Source: Dehalococcoidia bacterium UBA6808 (GTDB taxonomy: Bacteria > Chloroflexota > Dehalococcoidia > GIF9 > UBA5629). Taken from it: a stretch of 42,149 nt of DNA. Under the pieces are notes generated by a model. It ran no database searches and was not told the origin of the DNA. It saw nothing but the letters and a program-made list of their open reading frames with translations. Each line of letters opens with the position of its first letter. Within the stretch, counting starts at the first letter, position 1. A program made the translations under genes and the position numbers. Below are positions 23,833 to 31,218 of the stretch, piece by piece. The stretch covers positions 1-42,149 of the forward strand of contig DKFA01000041.1 of NCBI GenBank assembly GCA_002452695.1, in the 5' to 3' direction.

Positions 23833-24591
23833 TCAGTCTACGATGGCGACGACGCGTGTCCAGCCGGCGCTGGCGCCGGTGATCTTGACAGGGAAGCAGG
23901 CCACCTTGAAGCCGAAAGGCCTGGGGAGCGTATCGAGGTTGGCCAGCTTTTCTATGTGGCAGTATTCCTTCTTGATGCCGGCCTTGTGTGCTGTCCAGAG
24001 CAGGCTTTTATCGTGAGTTTTTTCAAACTCCTCTTTGATCTTGAAGAAGGGGCGGTCCCAGCCCCAGGCATCAATGCCCATGACGCGGCAGCCCTGATCG
24101 ATCAGCCATAAAGTGGAATCATAGGTCATGCCGACGCCGGCGTTGAAATACTCGGCCTTGCCCCAAAGCTTGTCTGCGCCGGTCTGGATCATGACGATGT
24201 CCCAGGGTTTCAGCGTATATTTGATCTGCGAGAGGACCTTTTTACAGTCGTCGACAGTGACGCCAGAGGCCGGTTCCTTCCAGCGCATATCGAGGACGAC
24301 GCCGTCGTGGAAAAACCAGTCCAGCGGCATCTGGTCGATGGTGCGCGACGGTTTGCCTTCGGAAGTGGGCGAGTAGTGCCAGGGAGCATCGACGTGGGTG
24401 CCGGCGTGGGTGCCCAGGTTACAGTTGTCATTGGCCCAGCCCACACCATCCATGTAGTCTTCTTTGTTGCCGCCCAGGAACATCTGCATCATGGGGATGC
24501 TGTGCACATGGTCTTCGTGCTCAATTTTGACAGGGAGCGGTTCACTGGGGCTATCCTCAGTGGGGACGCTCAGATCATAGAACGTGGTCAT
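23833..24591 (-). CDS. cyclase family protein (kynurenine formamidase-like metal hydrolase)
   Basis: A 252-residue member of the cyclase/kynurenine-formamidase fold. The metal-binding motif HxGTHxDxPxH is intact in GTHAGTHVDAPWHY near residue 65. Later GIDAWGWDRP and a C-terminal FKVACFPVKITGASAGWTRVVAI fit the family. The ATG at 24591 has GGAGG about 8 bases upstream; the frame is open further but that part is unlike the family. Members hydrolyse amides or cyclic esters (N-formylkynurenine, isatin and others). It lies 22 bases after the BKACE gene and ends in a strong terminator, so the pair is one operon. The substrate is unknown. Confidence 0.85.
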   Translation of the reverse strand: MTTFYDLSVPTEDSPSEPLPVKIEHEDHVHSIPMMQMFLGGNKEDYMDGVGWANDNCNLGTHAGTHVDAPWHYSPTSEGKPSRTIDQMPLDWFFHDGVVLDMRWKEPASGVTVDDCKKVLSQIKYTLKPWDIVMIQTGADKLWGKAEYFNAGVGMTYDSTLWLIDQGCRVMGIDAWGWDRPFFKIKEEFEKTHDKSLLWTAHKAGIKKEYCHIEKLANLDTLPRPFGFKVACFPVKITGASAGWTRVVAIVD

Positions 24592-24613
24592 CGTTGATCC
24601 TCCATATTTTCGC

Positions 24614-25474
24614 TTATTTTCGCGGTTTGATGCCCAGCAATTTTCTGGCCTCGTCGGGTGTAGCTGGCTCGCGTCCGAGGCAGGAAGCGATCCTGACAGC
24701 CCATTCCACCTGCTCCCAACTGCCTTTGGCCAGCTCGCCGGTGGGGATGCGCAGGTTGTCTTCAAGGCCGACACGCATGTGGCCGCCCATCAGGCATGAC
24801 TGGGTAACGGCGGGGAACTGCTCCCTGGCCACGCCGCAGGATGTGAAAGTAGACCCCTGCGGCAGCATGTCGACGAGGCTGGCAAAGGCGAGGGGCCTGA
24901 AACTGAAACCGCCGGCTGTGCCCCAGACGAAATTGAAGTTATAGGGCTGGCTGAAAAAGCCCTGTTTGGAGATGATGAACCAGTTATCCAGGCCGCCGAT
25001 ATCATAGATCTCGGCCTCAGGCTTGGTGCCCTGCTCTTCCATCGTCCGGCCGAAATCCTGCAGCATGGTGAAGGTGTTGGTGAATACATTATCTATATTG
25101 ATCTTACCTGTCTTACGGTCGACCATGGCGAAATTCATGGTATTGGTATTGAGGGAGGCTACCTCCGGTTTGAGCGCTTTGATGGGCGCCAGCCTGTCCT
25201 CCGTGGCTATACCGACACCAGATGTGACATTGATGATCAGCTCGGGCGCCCGCTGTTTGATGGCGTCGTAGATGGCTGTGGCGGTGGCGACGTCGGGGGT
25301 GGGGATGCCGGTTTTCGGATCGCGCGCATGTACATGCACCATGGCCGCTCCGGCCTTGTAGGCTTTGTAAGCTTCTTCGGCATACTCGGCGGGGGTATAA
25401 GGAAGTGCGCTGTTCTGCTGTTTATTGGGCCATGATCCGGATAGTGCGGCTGTAATGATAACCTTTTTTTCCAT
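24614..25474 (-). CDS. BKACE family (DUF849) beta-keto acid cleavage enzyme
   Basis: A 286-residue TIM-barrel enzyme. In this family a beta-keto acid and acetyl-CoA are converted to acetoacetate and a new CoA ester. The zinc-binding strand VHVHARD gives His47 and His49, EVASLNTNTMNF is the next conserved strand, and GGHMRVGLEDN near the C-terminus carries the conserved Arg/Glu/Asp. Where characterised Kce proteins have TGAE on the first strand (a catalytic-site Glu), this one has SGSWPNK, so the substrate pocket probably differs. GGAGG lies seven bases before the ATG at 25474. Divergent from gntR and co-directional with the cyclase gene. Confidence 0.88.
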   Translation of the reverse strand: MEKKVIITAALSGSWPNKQQNSALPYTPAEYAEEAYKAYKAGAAMVHVHARDPKTGIPTPDVATATAIYDAIKQRAPELIINVTSGVGIATEDRLAPIKALKPEVASLNTNTMNFAMVDRKTGKINIDNVFTNTFTMLQDFGRTMEEQGTKPEAEIYDIGGLDNWFIISKQGFFSQPYNFNFVWGTAGGFSFRPLAFASLVDMLPQGSTFTSCGVAREQFPAVTQSCLMGGHMRVGLEDNLRIPTGELAKGSWEQVEWAVRIASCLGREPATPDEARKLLGIKPRK

Positions 25475-25597
25475 TGATTCCTCCAATTCTTATTAGTAAG
25501 CAGTGACGAAATGCGGATAAAAGCGGATTACAATTTATTATGGCCGGTTAAAAATTCTGCCCTCCCCCTGTTTCCAGTATCTTTTTTGTATTAGCTA

Positions 25598-25626
25598 TTG
25601 ACATTGTATACAGAACTGTATACAAT
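25598..25626 (+). promoter_or_regulatory. predicted sigma-70 promoter for gntR
   Basis: TTGACA (25598-25603), 17-base spacer, TACAAT (25621-25626). The -35 is consensus and the -10 has one mismatch. Transcription would start near 25633, about 24 bases before the regulator start. Confidence 0.75.
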
Positions 25627-25631
25627 GTCAA
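25603..25631 (-). promoter_or_regulatory. predicted sigma-70 promoter for the BKACE/cyclase operon
   Basis: By symmetry of the palindrome, TTGACA (25631-25626), 17-base spacer and TACAAT (25608-25603) on the minus strand form an identical promoter facing the other way. Transcription would start near 25596, leaving a leader of about 120 bases before the BKACE ATG. Confidence 0.75.
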
Positions 25632-25656
25632 TAAATTTTTTGAATTTTGGTGGCGT

Positions 25657-26301
25657 ATGTCAGGAAATGGAATGAGGCAATCCAGGAAAAGACTGGGCAC
25701 CCAGGCAAGGGAAAAGCTGGAGAGTTTTATAAAAACCGGCGTGTTGCGGCCTGACCAGAGGCTTATCGAAGAGGACCTGGCGGAGAAGCTGGGGCTAAGC
25801 CGCACTCCTTTACGCGAGGCGTTGCACCAGCTTGAGATGAAGGGTTATGTGGTAAAGATCCCTACCTCCGGCTATGTAGTTGCCTATCATACTTATGACG
25901 ATATAAAAGATATCTTTGAGGTGAGGGTGGCGTTGGAGACGAGGGCTATGCAACTGGCCTGCGAACGCATCATGGATGAACAGATCGCCCGGGCCAGCGA
26001 ATATCTTTTCCATGAGAAATATTCATTGGAATCGGCCTCGGCCATGTGGCACTGGAACAACCTGTTCCATGACGAGATGTATGGGGCCTGCGGCAACAAG
26101 TTGTTGATCTCCCTGATCCAGAGTGTGCGGGACAAAGACCGCGTGATCAACATGTCGCGAACATTCAAATTGAACGATTTTCCTGTGATTCATGAGCAAC
26201 ATCAGCATATACTGGATGCAGTTAGCCGGCGTGACAAGAAGGCTGCAGCGTCGGCCGTTAAACGCCATTTGAAGATGTTGCTGGAGGTATATTTACGTTA
26301 A
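25657..26301 (+). CDS. GntR family transcriptional regulator (FCD subfamily)
   Basis: A 214-residue regulator. Residues about 12-75 are a GntR winged helix (AREKLESFIKTGVLRPDQRLIEEDLAEKLGLSRTPLREAL, then KGYVVKIPTSGYVV). The rest is an all-helical FCD ligand domain with R-ALETRAMQLA, NNLFHDEMYGACGN and IHEQHQHILDAV; the last supplies the His pattern used for metal/ligand binding in FCD proteins. The ATG at 25657 has GGTGG close before it. An alternative ATG at 25672 has AGGA six bases upstream. It probably represses itself and the divergent BKACE operon through the palindrome at 25596-25633; the effector may be a carboxylic acid linked to the pathway. Confidence 0.92.
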   Translation: MSGNGMRQSRKRLGTQAREKLESFIKTGVLRPDQRLIEEDLAEKLGLSRTPLREALHQLEMKGYVVKIPTSGYVVAYHTYDDIKDIFEVRVALETRAMQLACERIMDEQIARASEYLFHEKYSLESASAMWHWNNLFHDEMYGACGNKLLISLIQSVRDKDRVINMSRTFKLNDFPVIHEQHQHILDAVSRRDKKAAASAVKRHLKMLLEVYLR

Positions 26302-26418
26302 CTTTATTGCCTGGTCCGGCAATGATTGGGAGTCAACTAAATATAGCGGAGGTGGCTTATAATCTGAATTGACAAGGTGTTCCATAACGGCAGTATCGAA
26401 TTTATTAAGGAGGTCTCA

Positions 26419-27657
26419 ATGAAGCGAACTGCGTTCTATCGATCCAGGTGGTTGGTCCTAACGTTTTCAATTATCTGTATTATGTCCATTCTGCTGGCCG
26501 GCTGCGCCCAGCAGGCTGCGACCAAACCGGCCGAGACACCCAAGACGCCGATCAAAATAGGCGGCACGCTGCCTTTGACCGGCATCTATGCCGATACCGG
26601 CAAGGAGGTCTACGGCGGTTATCAGCACTGGCTGGAGGTCGTCAATGCTTCGGGTGGAATGCTCGGGCGTAAAGTCGAGCTGACGATCTATGATGATGCC
26701 AGCGATGTTAAAAACGCTGTCACCCTGCTGGAAAAGCTGATTACCGTGGATAAGGTCGACCTGCTGGCCGGCGGTTATCCCGGCACATGTGCCTCAGCGC
26801 AGATGTCTGTGGCAGAACAGTACAAGAAAGTCTACGTATCAATGGGCGGGCATATGACTTCCTTTACCAAGGGTTATACCTATTCCTTCGGCGCCCCGCC
26901 GCTGATGGGCGAGTGGTGGTTTGAAGGCATCTATAGATGGCTGGGCACCGTGCCGCAGGCCGAGCGTCCCAAGAGCGTGGCCATTTTCACCATGAACAAC
27001 CCTATCGGCGCAGCGCTACTGGCGGACGCGGTTGAACGCTTCAAGTCACTGGGTATTGAAGTGGTGATCAACGAGAAATACGACCTGCCGCTGGCCAGCG
27101 CCGATTCCATCGTGGCCAAGGCCAAGGCAGCCAATGCCGAGGTGTTCGTCTCAGGCGGCCTGCTGCCCGACGGCGTGCTGACGGTGAAGGCCTGCAAGAC
27201 GCAGGGCTATAACCCCAAGCTCTATCTCCATGGAATCGGGAGCATCACCCGGGGCTGGGTTGCCCAGCTTGGTTCCGACGGCAACTACATCTGCTCGGGC
27301 AATAGCATGAGCTACAGGCTGCCCTATCCCGGCGTCGATGAGCTGAATAAGTGGTACGCGGCAAATAACCCGCCGGCCAGCAATGCCCCGGACTACTTTC
27401 TGTTCGGCTATTGCTGGATGCAGGTGCTGCAGAAGGGCGTGGAAGGCTCCCAGAGCCTCGATGATACCAAGATCAGGGACTGGCTCAAATCACATGAGAT
27501 CAGCGTTATTGGCGGTAAGTGGACATTCGATTCCAGGGGCCTCCCGCCCACGATCGACTTTGCTACCCAGATAATCGACGGGAAAGTCGAGCTGATCTGG
27601 CCGCCCGATGTCCGCACGCATGCCCCGGTTTACCCCAAGCCTGCCTGGGGCAAATAG
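26419..27657 (+). CDS. branched-chain amino acid-type ABC transporter substrate-binding lipoprotein
   Basis: A 412-residue periplasmic-binding-fold type I protein. The ATG at 26419 has AAGGAGGT at ideal spacing; an earlier in-frame ATG at 26377 lacks this. A basic start and hydrophobic stretch lead to lipobox LLAGC with Cys29, so it is lipid-anchored. The mature part begins IKIGGTLPLTGIYADTGKEVYGGY, typical of the LivJ/LivK family, followed by YDDASDVKNAV. The ligand could be an amino acid, amide, urea-like or aromatic acid; linkage to BKACE and cyclase genes suggests an acid or amide catabolite. A hairpin separates it from the permease genes. Confidence 0.9.
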   Translation: MKRTAFYRSRWLVLTFSIICIMSILLAGCAQQAATKPAETPKTPIKIGGTLPLTGIYADTGKEVYGGYQHWLEVVNASGGMLGRKVELTIYDDASDVKNAVTLLEKLITVDKVDLLAGGYPGTCASAQMSVAEQYKKVYVSMGGHMTSFTKGYTYSFGAPPLMGEWWFEGIYRWLGTVPQAERPKSVAIFTMNNPIGAALLADAVERFKSLGIEVVINEKYDLPLASADSIVAKAKAANAEVFVSGGLLPDGVLTVKACKTQGYNPKLYLHGIGSITRGWVAQLGSDGNYICSGNSMSYRLPYPGVDELNKWYAANNPPASNAPDYFLFGYCWMQVLQKGVEGSQSLDDTKIRDWLKSHEISVIGGKWTFDSRGLPPTIDFATQIIDGKVELIWPPDVRTHAPVYPKPAWGK

Positions 27658-27694
27658 ACCGTACAGGTGCTGAATTAATTAAAAGGAGAAGGTG

Positions 27695-27742
27695 AGAGGA
27701 GGAGCATATCCTGAGAGAGCCCGGCGCTCCTCCTCTTTTATA
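27695..27742 (+). terminator. intergenic attenuating hairpin between binding protein and permease genes
   Basis: AGAGGAGGAGC (27695-27705) and GCTCCTCCTCT (27726-27736) form an 11-base stem with a 20-base loop, followed by TTTATA. It sits 38 bases after the binding-protein stop and before livH, so it may be a partial terminator or 3'-end stabiliser keeping the binding protein more abundant than the membrane parts. Confidence 0.6.
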
Positions 27743-27757
27743 CCGCATTATGCATAG

Positions 27758-28633
27758 ATGTTAAGCTGGTATGAAATAGCACACGGATTAATCGGCGGAA
27801 TCTTCGTCGGCGCCGCTTATGCCCTGCTCAGCGCGGGGTTCAGCCTGACCTGGGGCGTGACGCGGGTGATCAACCTGGCGCATGCGGCATTTGCGCTGCT
27901 CGGCAGCTATATTACTTTGACTTTGCTGGAGATGGCCGGCATCGACCCGCTGGTTTCAATAGTATTCATAGTACCGCTGTTGTTTTTACTGGGATTGGGC
28001 CTGCATTATTTCCTTATCAAACCTACGGCCAAACGCACGAGAGATATCACCGGCGCATCGATGGTCTTGTGTTTTGGACTGTATATTATCATCGAAAACC
28101 TGCTGGTAATCATGTTCAAGTCGGACGACCGGGTGCTGCATTCGAGGTATTCGGATATCTCCTTAGCTATCGGCCCCATCTCGGTTGCGCTGACCAGCAT
28201 AATCAGCCTGGCGATTGCCGCCGTCAGCCTTGTCATCATTTATTTCTTTCTCAACCGCACCTATACAGGCAAGGCAGTGCGTGCAGTATGGCAGGACAGG
28301 GAAGGCGCGATGCTGTCAGGTATCAACGTGGAGGGCGTCACAGCAATCACGTACGGCCTTTCGCTGGCCACGGCCGGTGTGGCCGGGCTTTGCCTGGTGC
28401 TGATGTACTCAGTCACGCCCTTCATCGGCTTTTCCTGGCTGGTGTTCGTATTCCTGGTTGCGATCATGGGCGGCCTGGGCAGCATCCTGGGCGTCACGGT
28501 AGGCGGCCTGATCGTGGGCTTGATTGTGAGCCTGGGTTCTGTCTTCATACCGCTCGCCTACATCAACCTTGTGCTGTTCGTCCTGCTTATCATCGTCTTG
28601 CTGATCAAACCGTCGGGATTGTTCCGGAGATAA
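27758..28633 (+). CDS. branched-chain amino acid-type ABC transporter permease (LivH family)
   Basis: Integral membrane permease of 291 residues with about eight hydrophobic segments. The N-terminal GLIGGIFVGAAYALLSAGFSLTWGVTRVINLAHAAF is the LivH signature region. AVRAVWQDREGAMLSGINVEG is the cytoplasmic EAA-like loop that contacts the ATPase, and the last segments include AIMGGLGSILG. The Shine-Dalgarno site is weak. LivM follows after three bases. Together with the next three genes it completes the transporter. Confidence 0.92.
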   Translation: MLSWYEIAHGLIGGIFVGAAYALLSAGFSLTWGVTRVINLAHAAFALLGSYITLTLLEMAGIDPLVSIVFIVPLLFLLGLGLHYFLIKPTAKRTRDITGASMVLCFGLYIIIENLLVIMFKSDDRVLHSRYSDISLAIGPISVALTSIISLAIAAVSLVIIYFFLNRTYTGKAVRAVWQDREGAMLSGINVEGVTAITYGLSLATAGVAGLCLVLMYSVTPFIGFSWLVFVFLVAIMGGLGSILGVTVGGLIVGLIVSLGSVFIPLAYINLVLFVLLIIVLLIKPSGLFRR

Positions 28634-28636
28634 GCC

Positions 28637-29629
28637 ATGAATAAGAAAAACTTGAATATACTGAAAACAGCAATCCCGTGGGCCGTAATCCTGTTACTGT
28701 TCGTTTTTCCTTTCTTCAAGCCAGATATTTTCTTCCTGTCGGTGGGTGTGATTCTTTTCATGTATATTGCGTTGAGCAGCAGCTGGAATATAATAGGCGG
28801 TTATTCCGGCTATATGAGCTTCGGTCATGGAGCTTTTTTCGGCATCGGGGCTTATACTGTGGCTTTGCTGCTGATCGAATTCGGCTATTCGCCCTTCATC
28901 ACCTGTGTGCTGGGCGGCCTGCTGGCAGCGGTGTTTGCGTTGATAGTGGGTTATCCAGTGCTCAGGCTGAAGGGACCGTATTTTTCACTGGCTACGCTAT
29001 GCCTGGGGCTGGCGGTTCCGGTGGTGGTAATCAATATGCCGAACGAGCTAACAGGGGGAGCGACCGGGCTGTTCATGCCGCTGCTGCCAGTGGACATCTT
29101 CGTCAACCGGACGATATTCTACGAGATCATGCTGGCGCTGGCGGTTATCGCCACATTGATCAGCCGCTGGGCGCTGCAATCCAAGTTCGGCCTGGGGCTG
29201 AATGCGATTCGCGAGAACGAGAGTACGGCCGAAACCATCGGCGTCGATTCGACCAGGCTGAAGATCACGGCATTTGTTTTGAGCGCATTCCTGGTAGGCG
29301 TGATCGGCGGCATCTTCGCTTATTACCGCACCTATGTGCATACCACCACGGTGTTCGACGTCAACCTGTCTATCATGATCGTCGTGATGGCGCTGTTAGG
29401 CGGCGCCGCCACCTGGCAGGGGCCGGTGCTGGGCGCGACCATATTGATCATCATCGATCAGATATTGATATCGGCCTTCCCTGGCCTGCCGGCCGAGCTG
29501 TCGAGGTTGATCTACGGCCTGATACTGGTGCTGGTGATCATGTTCATGCCGAAGGGCATTATACACTTTGTTAATGTGTGGCTGAGATCGAGAGCGTCTG
29601 CCGCGGGCGCTGAGGAGGTGCAGAAATGA
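28637..29629 (+). CDS. branched-chain amino acid-type ABC transporter permease (LivM family)
   Basis: Membrane permease of 330 residues with about ten hydrophobic segments. SSSWNIIGGYSGYMSFGHGAFFGIGAYT is the LivM hallmark. LNAIRENESTAETIGVDSTRLKITAFVLSA is the ATPase-contact loop. MALLGGAATWQGPVLGA precedes the last segments. Its TGA overlaps the ATG of the ATPase gene (ATGA at 29626). It pairs with the LivH protein to form the channel. Confidence 0.92.
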   Translation: MNKKNLNILKTAIPWAVILLLFVFPFFKPDIFFLSVGVILFMYIALSSSWNIIGGYSGYMSFGHGAFFGIGAYTVALLLIEFGYSPFITCVLGGLLAAVFALIVGYPVLRLKGPYFSLATLCLGLAVPVVVINMPNELTGGATGLFMPLLPVDIFVNRTIFYEIMLALAVIATLISRWALQSKFGLGLNAIRENESTAETIGVDSTRLKITAFVLSAFLVGVIGGIFAYYRTYVHTTTVFDVNLSIMIVVMALLGGAATWQGPVLGATILIIIDQILISAFPGLPAELSRLIYGLILVLVIMFMPKGIIHFVNVWLRSRASAAGAEEVQK

Positions 29630-30357
29630 TGCTGGAAGGCAGGAATGTCACCAAAAGGTTCGGAGGGCTGTTGGCCCTGAGCGACCTCAGCTTTCAGGTG
29701 GAGAAAAATGAGATCGTCGGTCTGATCGGCCCCAACGGGTCGGGCAAGACGACATTATTCAATACTATCTCGGGCCTGTATAAACCGGATGCGGGCAGGT
29801 TGTTCCTGAAGGGAGTCGATATTACCAGGAAAAAACCGTTCCAGATTGCCAGGATGGGGCTGGGGCGGACGTTCCAGATCGTTCAGCCCTTTGAGGAAAT
29901 GACTGTGCTGGAAAATGTGGCGATCGGTGACCTCTACGGTTCGGGCGAAGGCAGTATAATGAAATCTAGAGACAAGGCTCTGGAAATCCTGGAGTTTGTT
30001 GGCATGAAGCAAAAGCCGTCCATGCTGGCGGCCGATCTTACCCTGCCGGACAGGAAAAGACTGGAAGTGGCCAGGGCGCTGGCGACCAACCCGGATATCA
30101 TCCTGCTGGATGAGGTATTCGCCGGCCTGAACGAGACGGAGATAAATGAGTCCATTGCTCTTATCTTCAAGATTCGTGATAACAAAGGCATAACCATTTT
30201 TATGGTGGAACATGTGCTCAGCGCTATCATGAAGACCTGCTCGCGTGTGATCGTGCTTGATTACGGGCAGAAACTGGCCGAGGGGACGCCGCAGGAAGTA
30301 TCCAGAAACCCCCGCGTGATTGAAGCTTATCTGGGAGGCGCCGTATGCTCGAAGTAA
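29626..30357 (+). CDS. ABC transporter ATP-binding protein (LivG family)
   Basis: ATPase of 243 residues. Walker A GPNGSGKTT near residue 35, Q-loop in GRTFQIVQPF, Walker B IILLDEVFAGL near residue 160, and H-loop in FMVEH. The signature segment reads LTLPDRKRLEVARAL instead of LSGGQ or the more usual LSYGQQRRLEIARAL, so the Ser-Gly-Gly core is missing. Some LivG-like proteins vary here, and with LivF present a single canonical site could suffice. AGGAGGT lies before the ATG inside livM. Overlaps the LivF gene by 13 bases. Confidence 0.92.
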   Translation: MMLEGRNVTKRFGGLLALSDLSFQVEKNEIVGLIGPNGSGKTTLFNTISGLYKPDAGRLFLKGVDITRKKPFQIARMGLGRTFQIVQPFEEMTVLENVAIGDLYGSGEGSIMKSRDKALEILEFVGMKQKPSMLAADLTLPDRKRLEVARALATNPDIILLDEVFAGLNETEINESIALIFKIRDNKGITIFMVEHVLSAIMKTCSRVIVLDYGQKLAEGTPQEVSRNPRVIEAYLGGAVCSK

Positions 30358-31049
30358 AAAACGTCGATGTCTTTTACGGGCATCTTCAGGCTATCTGGGA
30401 TGTGTCGATCAACGTGAAGGAAAAAGAGTTCCTCACCATACTGGGATCGAACGGCGCTGGCAAGAGCACGCTGCTCAATACTATCGCTGGCCTGAACAGG
30501 GCTGCCGCCGGCAGCATTGAATACAAGGGCGTGAAGATCAACGGGCTGGAGCCGTACAAGATCTGCGCGATGGGGCTGATCCTGATACCGCAGGGGCGTA
30601 AAATCTTTCCTATGATGAACGTATTGGAAAACCTGCAGATGGGCGCTTATCTGCCAGGCCCCAGGAAGACGGTCAGGCAGAACCTGGAGAAAATATTTGC
30701 CACCTATCCCGTGCTGAAGGACCGGTCCGGGCAGCTGGCGGGCACTTTATCAGGCGGTGAGCAGCAGATGCTGGCGATCGGGCGTGGCCTGATGGGCAAT
30801 CCCGAGTTGCTGATGCTGGACGAGCCGACCCTGGGCCTTTCGCCCAAGCTGGCGCTGGACATGCTGACATCATTGAAGAAGTTCCATGAACAGGGCATGA
30901 CGCTGGTGCTGGTCTCACAGGAGACCATGCAGTGCCTGCAACTGGCCGAACGGGCCTACGTGCTGGAAAACGGGCGCGTAGCCCTCCAGGGTCAGTGCTC
31001 CATACTGCTGGCGGATGACAAGGTCAGGAAAGCCTATATGGGAATTTAA
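30345..31049 (+). CDS. ABC transporter ATP-binding protein (LivF family)
   Basis: ATPase of 234 residues. Walker A GSNGAGKST near residue 33, the LivF-typical LIPQGRKIFPMMNVLENLQMGAY, a canonical signature LSGGEQQMLAIGRGL, and Walker B LLMLDEPTLGLSP. The H-loop region reads LVSQET where most ABC ATPases have a His (for example VEQN in LivF); a Ser/Gln at this place is common in LivF. GGGAGG precedes the ATG within livG. It is the last gene of the transporter and is followed by a terminator. Confidence 0.93.
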   Translation: MLEVKNVDVFYGHLQAIWDVSINVKEKEFLTILGSNGAGKSTLLNTIAGLNRAAAGSIEYKGVKINGLEPYKICAMGLILIPQGRKIFPMMNVLENLQMGAYLPGPRKTVRQNLEKIFATYPVLKDRSGQLAGTLSGGEQQMLAIGRGLMGNPELLMLDEPTLGLSPKLALDMLTSLKKFHEQGMTLVLVSQETMQCLQLAERAYVLENGRVALQGQCSILLADDKVRKAYMGI

Positions 31050-31083
31050 CCGATCCGAATACAGGTTATAACCGCTGTATTTC

Positions 31084-31113
31084 AAGGGCAGAGCTACCTC
31101 TGCCCTTTTATAT
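31084..31113 (+). terminator. Rho-independent terminator after the ABC transporter
   Basis: AAGGGCAGAG and CTCTGCCCTT form a 10-base stem with a CTAC loop, followed by TTATATT, 35 bases after the LivF stop. Confidence 0.8.
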
Positions 31114-31115
31114 TA

Positions 31116-31134
31116 GTGTTGATGTGATCAACAC
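31116..31134. repeat. 8-base perfect inverted repeat upstream of argJ
   Basis: GTGTTGAT and ATCAACAC flank GTG. It lies directly after the transporter terminator and about 70 bases before the argJ -10 box. It could be an operator for the arginine genes, but it does not match the ArgR box (TGAAT-N-ATTCA type) that I know. Confidence 0.35.
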
Positions 31135-31200
31135 GAGGCGGTTTACCCCTCCCCAAATCCCGACTCCATCCTCTGAAAAATAGAATTATCCTTGAAAAAG

Positions 31201-31209
31201 TGCTATAGT
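31201..31209 (+). promoter_or_regulatory. extended -10 promoter for argJ
   Basis: TGCTATAGT is a TGnTATAAT-type extended -10. The argJ ATG begins 10 bases later, so transcription would start at or within a few bases of the start codon. TAGAAT at 31181-31186 is a poor -35 at 17 bases, which fits an extended -10 promoter. Confidence 0.5.
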
Positions 31210-31218
31210 CTTGATTTT

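Larger units (their letters stand above)
25596..25633. promoter_or_regulatory. 38-base palindromic operator with two TGTATACA sites
   Basis: Perfect 18-base arms (25596-25613 and 25616-25633) flank a central AA. Each arm contains TGTATACA, itself a palindrome (25605-25612 and 25617-25624), with centres 12 bases apart. Short AT-rich palindromes of this kind are typical operators of GntR/FCD regulators, and a gene for one begins at 25657. The site covers the spacer and -10 regions of promoters on both strands, so binding should block both. Confidence 0.8.

Noticed and set aside
26302..26418. Second GntR operator upstream of the binding-protein gene
   Set aside because: No TGTATACA copy is present there; only a TTGACA and a TATAAT box without good partners.
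28678..29574. 298-codon plus-strand frame overlapping livM
   Set aside because: Arg/Gly/His-rich shadow frame; livM in the other frame has clear membrane segments and motifs.
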